64,000 nucleotides of DNA from Chiridota heheva (lineage: Eukaryota > Echinodermata > Holothuroidea > Apodida > Chiridotidae), in NCBI GenBank assembly GCA_020152595.1, contig JAIGNY010001641.1, forward strand, positions 879,001-943,000, given 5' to 3'. Below are positions 58,662-64,000 of this stretch, piece by piece. Both the position numbers and the translations under genes were made by a program. The first letter of the stretch is position 1; the number at the start of each line of letters is the position of its first letter. Below the pieces are notes generated by a model. That model was not told the DNA's origin. It was given only the letters and a program-made list of their open reading frames with translations, and did no database searches.

Positions 58662-58932
58662 CGACGTCGACGACGAGTGAACACACAATTACAATGACGG
58701 GGTCGTCGCCTGCGTATTCGGTTATGATAGTAGCAATGCTATCACGAAACGCTTAATACGACCCGAACGAGAACACAGGTACGACGTACGGACAGACATA
58801 ACATCGACAACCAAGTCAATGTCCACGGCCTTTGATAACCAGTTGTGGTGCACTGGCGTGTCTACCCAACCCAGGCTTGAACCCAGGGACTCGTGGTATG
58901 TAGACATGTATGATAACCGCTACACCACAGTT
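58662..58932 (-). repeat. tRNA-derived SINE (minus strand) with GTGCACCACAACTGGT body
   Basis: On the minus strand: A box TGGTGTAGCGGTTATCA (58911-58927), B box GGGTTCAAGCC (58873-58883), then GTGCACCACAACTGGT, TATCAAAGGCCGTGG and a tail with CTCGTTCGGGTCGTATTAAG. The tRNA part resembles tRNA-Val, but the anticodon arm does not fold, so it is not a working tRNA. I recall the body phrase from SINEs abundant in molluscs and other marine invertebrates. The far end carries AGGCGACG / CGTCGCCT inverted at 58662-58713. Confidence 0.75.
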
Positions 58933-59120
58933 AGTAGACAAACAAACAAACACTGAGTGTGAAGAAAAAACATATAAGGAGCACTCGACCAAAAAGTGAG
59001 GGCGTAATTTCTCAGAGTCTCCGAGAAATTCCAGTGCGTGTCTTGTATGTACACAGATATGCAAGCAATCATACAATGTCTCTGGGTTTGATGAATATTT
59101 ATAGCTTTGGTCGCGCACAT

Positions 59121-60038
<918 letters not shown>

Positions 60039-60347
60039 TACGGTAGGTAGGGTACTCGGCCGGTTGTTAGGACTTGACAAATGCACATCAGGAAGTTCAT
60101 TTCAATACAATTTGTTCCTTCTAAACGTATTCACCCAAGTGTAAGTAAGCAAGTGTAACTAACAGCATGACATGTAATTTAAAAAGGGGTGTATTACACT
60201 GACGACGTTACAGTAAAATACTCATAGTCATGCGTTGCAACAGCTTTATCCACATTCTCCTAGGCTCAGGCTTCTTTATCGGCTAAAAATATCGAGGTTT
60301 AAGTTTAACGTTGGCCCTATAATTTTGTCACTCATATACCGTACTAG

Positions 60348-60502
60348 AAGAAGAAGAAGGCTGCCCACAAATTATCACAATAAATAACGCCCTCACTGTT
60401 GGTCGAGAGCTCCTATTAGCTTATCCCGAATGGAACTTTGAACCGCCATATGACTTAGAAGAAGTTAGCGTTCTTCAAAATATCAAAGACTTGTATTTAT
60501 AG
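60348..60502 (+). CDS. Candidate exon of unidentified gene
   Basis: After a TACTAG acceptor-like site, one plus-strand frame is open and reads EEEEGCPQIITINNALTVGR, then ELLLAYPEWNFEPPYDLEEV and SVLQNIKDLYL to a TAG stop. There is no ATG, so as a gene part it must be an exon. The composition (acidic start, hydrophobic core, YPEWNFEPPYD) is protein-like in contrast to neighbouring frames. No family was recognised and no strong donor precedes the stop (weakest candidate CTT|GTATTT at 60490). It could be a terminal exon or chance. Confidence 0.35.
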
Positions 60503-60644
60503 AATATGCCGTTATATCCAAGCTATCACAAAGGCATATATTTGATCGGTATCACTTGACCTTTAAGAAGTCCTCGTCATCCAGGTACTTCAGTTCCTCC
60601 GTAAGTTTAGAATGGGAAACAGATACACTTAGCTGCTTAAAGAG

Positions 60645-61010
60645 TCTAAAATGTGAAACGGAAGAAAACTAAAAGAGACGTTTATAAGAAAGCACGTCTC
60701 GCGGAGAATGGCTGGGGACTTGACAAAATTGTCTGAATTGATAGTGGCTTTAGGGACTCCGAATGCGTGCAAAGCAATAAGAAAAAAGTTGGGAAAGAAA
60801 CGAATGAAAAATTTACTCTTGGGATATCAGAAATGTGAAATAGAAGAAAACTAAAGCTTAAACTGATTAAGAAAGATAAATTTATCAAGATAGCATGTTT
60901 CGCAGAAAAGGGGATGGGGACAAGATCTATTTGTTATTTGGCTTCTGCATGTTCAAGGACCAAATTTGCTTGCTCTAGGGTCTCCAAATACGTGAAAAGA
61001 AAAGATCATG
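60645..61010. repeat. Diverged tandem duplication of about 180 bp
   Basis: AAATGTGAAACGGAAGAAAA (60651) and AAATGTGAAATAGAAGAAAA (60832) start two segments that then share TAAGAAAG, GC(A/G)GAGAA-like, GGGGAC and CTTTAGGGACTCC / CTCTAGGGTCTCC words in order. Confidence 0.65.
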
Positions 61011-61019
61011 AGCATCATT

Positions 61020-62036
61020 TTATAATTTGAAAATGTAACTAATTTGTGAACATTACAGTGAAATTGCAAGAAAGTATTTAGGCTCTAAGGAATCTACCCC
61101 AAGGAATTTGCTTTCTTTGCCTCCGGCGGTCCTACTTACAGAAGAAGTTGGTTGAAGATGCTTTTGCTTTTTCTTGCATGGAAGTTAGAAATATCTCCAC
61201 CTGCTGCATTATTTTTGAACATTGTCTTTTCTTTATAGATGTCCATGCACCCTGGTATAGCAAGAATATGAATACGCAGACATTTTTATGCATTGTCGCC
61301 CTCTATTAAATGGAGCTTTGTAATAACGCAGTGGTTAATTTTGTCGACATTAAATCATATTCTTGGACCCAAAAAAATACAATGCCAAAGACATGGGAAG
61401 GGGAAAAATATTTTCAATCATTATATAACTGCCTTAGCACCTGGATCCGCCTTTCGAAAACTATCTTTACAGTTATGTAAATCGTACATCCTTAATTAAG
61501 TAGAATTCGGGATGTATGTGTTCATACCATAAGCTGCAAAACAGGTCAAATTATCAAAATATTCTGAAATAGTTTGCTAAGTTAACCAGCCACATGCATC
61601 TGATTGACGATAAGATCTACGATGAGCAATAACCACCTTTTGCCGTCTTTTTAATGAATTTAAGCGAAATTTTGAAATAATTTTGATGTTTTCGGAAATG
61701 ACAAATTCCGGGAATTTTCGTGAAATCTTGTGGCAAAATAACATGTATGGTAAGGGCTGTTTTTTATATCTTGTCCTTCCCCGAAGAATTTACAGATTTA
61801 TGTGGCAATTAAATCATTCTGTCCTCACTATTGCAAACAAATTATTCCATTTTTTCCCTTCTATTTAATCTGATCTTTGGTATACATTAAAAGTTATATC
61901 TCGTATCTGTCTGAACGTCAGGGAAAGATCGCAAAATTTCAGGAACCGTTGGGACTCCTTTCAGGAAATCATTTATATATATAAGTCAATAAGAATTAGA
62001 CTCTTGCCATATCACTAAGTGGACATGGCCTTAAGA
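61020..62036. other. Unannotated upstream flank
   Basis: No coding or repeat structure was recognised. Confidence 0.4.
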
Positions 62037-62044
62037 CTTGTGAC

Positions 62045-62245
62045 CAGGGCCGTAATTCCCAGGAACACATGTCCCCCTCCCCCACTTTTCCGTATAATTT
62101 TAAGAAATCAGTACATTTTAGGGAAAAATTTGCCTTTTGTCCCCCATTTTGTGGATAAGAGGCCATGCCCCTCCTCTCCCCTCCCCATCCCCCCTCCCCA
62201 TCCTTCCAACACACACCCACTTTCCGGATTAGAATTACGGCCCTG
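62045..62245. mobile_element. 201-bp hAT MITE with perfect 8-bp target duplication
   Basis: The ends CAGGGCCGTAATTC and GAATTACGGCCCTG are exact inverse complements over 14 bp. CTTGTGAC flanks both sides (62037-62044 and 62246-62253). The interior is pyrimidine-rich (CCCCTCCTCTCCCCTCCCC) with no coding. Confidence 0.93.
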
Positions 62246-62483
62246 CTTGTGACATAAATATAAATACTCCAATAGAGGTCCGTCTGGCCCGACTCGGGGT
62301 GTAATGAATCTTGGTAACCCTACCAATCAAAAGGCTTCAAAATATGTACTCAAATATATATCATTTCATAGGAGAAAGAAAATTTGAACATACAGAATTC
62401 CGGAAGTGTTCACAATATGAGGGCGCTAAGTTTTTATTTAGGAAGGTTTTTACGAGATAAAGTATTGGCATCCGCCGTGTAAT

Positions 62484-62771
62484 TTTTCTGTCGTGGCCCT
62501 CGGGACATTTAACAACGTTGCCAATTTACATAATTTTTGCGAATAAAAACAACGTCATAAATTTCTTAATTAGCATTGCTGAAATTGATTGTAGCATATT
62601 AACCATTAAAATACAACCTTTAATAGATAGCACTTGAATTGAAAGTCCATATTCTCTTCATTTGATAAAATTTAAAATATAGTTCTCAATAAAAAAGATG
62701 GCGGTTTTTGAGCATAGGTTTACAATACTAGATCTGTCGCGTCCTGAGGCAAGGAGGGCCACGACAGAAAA
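62484..62771. mobile_element. Inverted-repeat element with TTTTCTGTCGTGGCCCTC ends
   Basis: An 18-bp exact inverted repeat bounds 288 bp (62484-62501 and 62754-62771); the next bases GGGAC / GTCCTGAGG extend the pairing imperfectly. The interior includes AAGATGGCGG at 62696-62705. The target duplication was not resolved. Confidence 0.7.
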
Positions 62772-62919
62772 GCTAAGTTTAAGAAATTGTATGCCACTTT
62801 CCATCTGCTAAAGTAATCTTGCCACCTGAATCTAAATCTGTATAGGTTAAGGTAATGGAAACCTATAGTATAGCGCACATTACTGTATGAACATTCAGTG
62901 GTGCTTTGCAAACTTACAG

Positions 62920-62986
62920 GTTAATTCGGCAAAAATCCTTCTGGCCGTGACGACAACCAAGCGTAACAAGTATGAGGAAAAAACAG
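62920..62986 (+). CDS. Candidate exon of unidentified gene (VNSAKILLAVTTTKRNKYEE)
   Basis: The acceptor CTTACAG is followed by 22 codons reading VNSAKILLAVTTTKRNKYEE then KT, plus one base, and a donor ACAG|GTAACA. The other two frames hit stops at once. The single leftover G joins to TG at the start of the exon at 63477 to make Val with the frame staying open, so the two exons agree in phase. The product is basic and helical; no family was recognised. The acceptor is pyrimidine-poor. Confidence 0.42.
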
Positions 62987-63129
62987 GTAACAAGTTTAGT
63001 AGGCTAAATTAAGCTTTGAAACAGTTAAGACTTGGTGAATGTATATCAATGTCTGGTGGTCTGGCGGTAAAGCATTTCAATCTTTTAGTGTTTGAGCAGT
63101 TAGGGAAAAAAGGAGTATTTACATTCGTT

Positions 63130-63330
63130 TTAGCATAGGCAACGTTGAAATTCAGATATCATGATTATTTCTTGTATTGATTATTACGTTTGGGGTTAGG
63201 TTATTATGAATGGCGATGATTGTTATTGAGCATAGGGAACTTGGAAATTCAGATATCATGATTATTTCTTGTATTGATTATTACGTTTGGAGTTGGGTTA
63301 TTATCAATGGCGATGATTGTTCTTGATTGT
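63130..63330. repeat. 99-bp tandem duplication
   Basis: Two units share GAAATTCAGATATCATGATT, ATTTCTTGTATTGATTATTA and AATGGCGATGATTGTT with few changes. They lie in the putative intron between the two candidate exons. Confidence 0.93.
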
Positions 63331-63476
63331 ACATAGCATGGAAGCGGGTGTTCTTTCTTCTTGTTTTTAGCAGGGGCCAATCTAATTGATGGCGTCTTTA
63401 TTTGTTGTATATATTCTATATGATGATAAATTAATACCTACATCACCTTGCTATCTTTCTTTGCTTTTCGTTTTAG

Positions 63477-63586
63477 TGACTGAGGACCAGTTTCAGATTA
63501 GGGAGGACAGACTGACAAAGGCGCGTAGGAAGTTAGAGGCCACCCGCAAAAAGGGTTTCTCGGTTGCATTTATGCTTTTATGTTGA
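63477..63586 (+). CDS. Candidate exon of unidentified gene (EDQFQIREDRLTKARRKLEA)
   Basis: A long pyrimidine tract and acceptor (CTTTCTTTGCTTTTCGTTTTAG) precede codons reading TEDQFQIREDRLTKARRKLE then ATRKKG. This charged amphipathic helix is the only open frame. A stop follows after GFSVAFMLLC, which may be intron if an unseen donor lies near 63555. It joins in phase with 62920-62986. No gene name can be given. It points away from GNAI and would be a divergent neighbour. Confidence 0.45.
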
Positions 63587-63789
63587 TGACAAATTGTAAA
63601 AATCAACATAAAATTAAAATTTTGTTGAAATTGTGTTCGATTTTGGCAACAGTTCCTGGAAATTTCTCAAAATTGACAGTGTTTTCTTGGAAAGAGAAGA
63701 ATATTCCTGTAATTTTAAGAAAAATTCCCGGAAATTGAAGATTTCACAAACATGCAGGAAATTTCTTGGAAAATGAAAAGGATTTACTA

Positions 63790-64000
<211 letters not shown>

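Noticed and set aside
58862..58932. Possible tRNA-Val gene (minus strand)
   Set aside because: The anticodon stem does not pair and a SINE body follows directly.
60546..60602. Minus-strand acidic stretch ELKYLDDEDFLK as an exon
   Set aside because: No good acceptor and only about 17 codons; kept only as a remark beside the 60348 candidate.

Overview
The window is eukaryotic genomic DNA: AT-rich, with no bacterial-style gene packing, full of dispersed repeats, inverted-repeat transposons, minisatellites and long (AT)n tracts. The one confidently identified host gene is a G-protein alpha subunit of the Gi class. Its first coding exon lies at 52877-52994 and its 43-bp second exon at 13839-13881, both on the minus strand. 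Reading down the minus strand, 13882-52876 is intron 1 (about 39 kb), 1-13838 is the start of intron 2 (exon 3 is not in the window), and 52995-64000 is 5' UTR, promoter and upstream flank. The repeats (SINE-like pieces with a conserved metazoan core, TTAA-flanked and hAT-type elements, a decayed multicopy invertebrate protein family, a THAP exon remnant) fit a marine invertebrate. The phylum cannot be fixed from the sequence alone.

Layout. 1-1535: frameshifted pseudogene of a multicopy invertebrate family with PIN/FEN-like motif spacing. 1560-2140: tandem repeat. 3044-3644: array of 101-bp hairpin modules. 4.7, 6.25 and 7.5 kb: MITEs. 10.0 kb: TTAA MITE family A. 13.56-13.79 kb: AT tract and TTCCGGCCGGAA repeats beside GNAI exon 2. 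16.2 kb: TTAA MITE family B. 19.2 kb: broken THAP-domain exon. 20.3 kb: hairpin minisatellite. 23.78-25.93 kb: TTAA-flanked 2.16-kb element with a decayed spliced gene. 26.6-28.4 kb: foldback repeat and a hAT element with a perfect 8-bp duplication. 30.05 and 40.0 kb: two copies of a MITE dense in AP-1-type motifs. 32.06 kb: second, inverted array of the 101-bp modules. 33.15 kb: second family B copy. 35.6 and 39.15 kb: tandem arrays. 41.1-43.35 kb: GATATC-rich elements. 49.38-51.27 kb: a related element with a nested family A MITE.

Upstream of GNAI there are nuclear-receptor-type half-site repeats (54.6 kb), a tRNA-derived SINE (58.7-58.9 kb), a large foldback with a 395-bp (AT)n in only one arm (59.1-60.0 kb), possible plus-strand exons of an unidentified gene (60.35, 62.92 and 63.48 kb) and a hAT MITE with a perfect 8-bp duplication (62.05 kb). 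The window ends inside another (AT)n tract.

All family names come from reading motifs by eye, with no database search. The GNAI exons are the strongest calls. The THAP remnant, the PIN-like family and the transposon superfamily names rest on short motifs and target-site signatures. The unnamed candidate exons rest on splice sites and reading-frame continuity.
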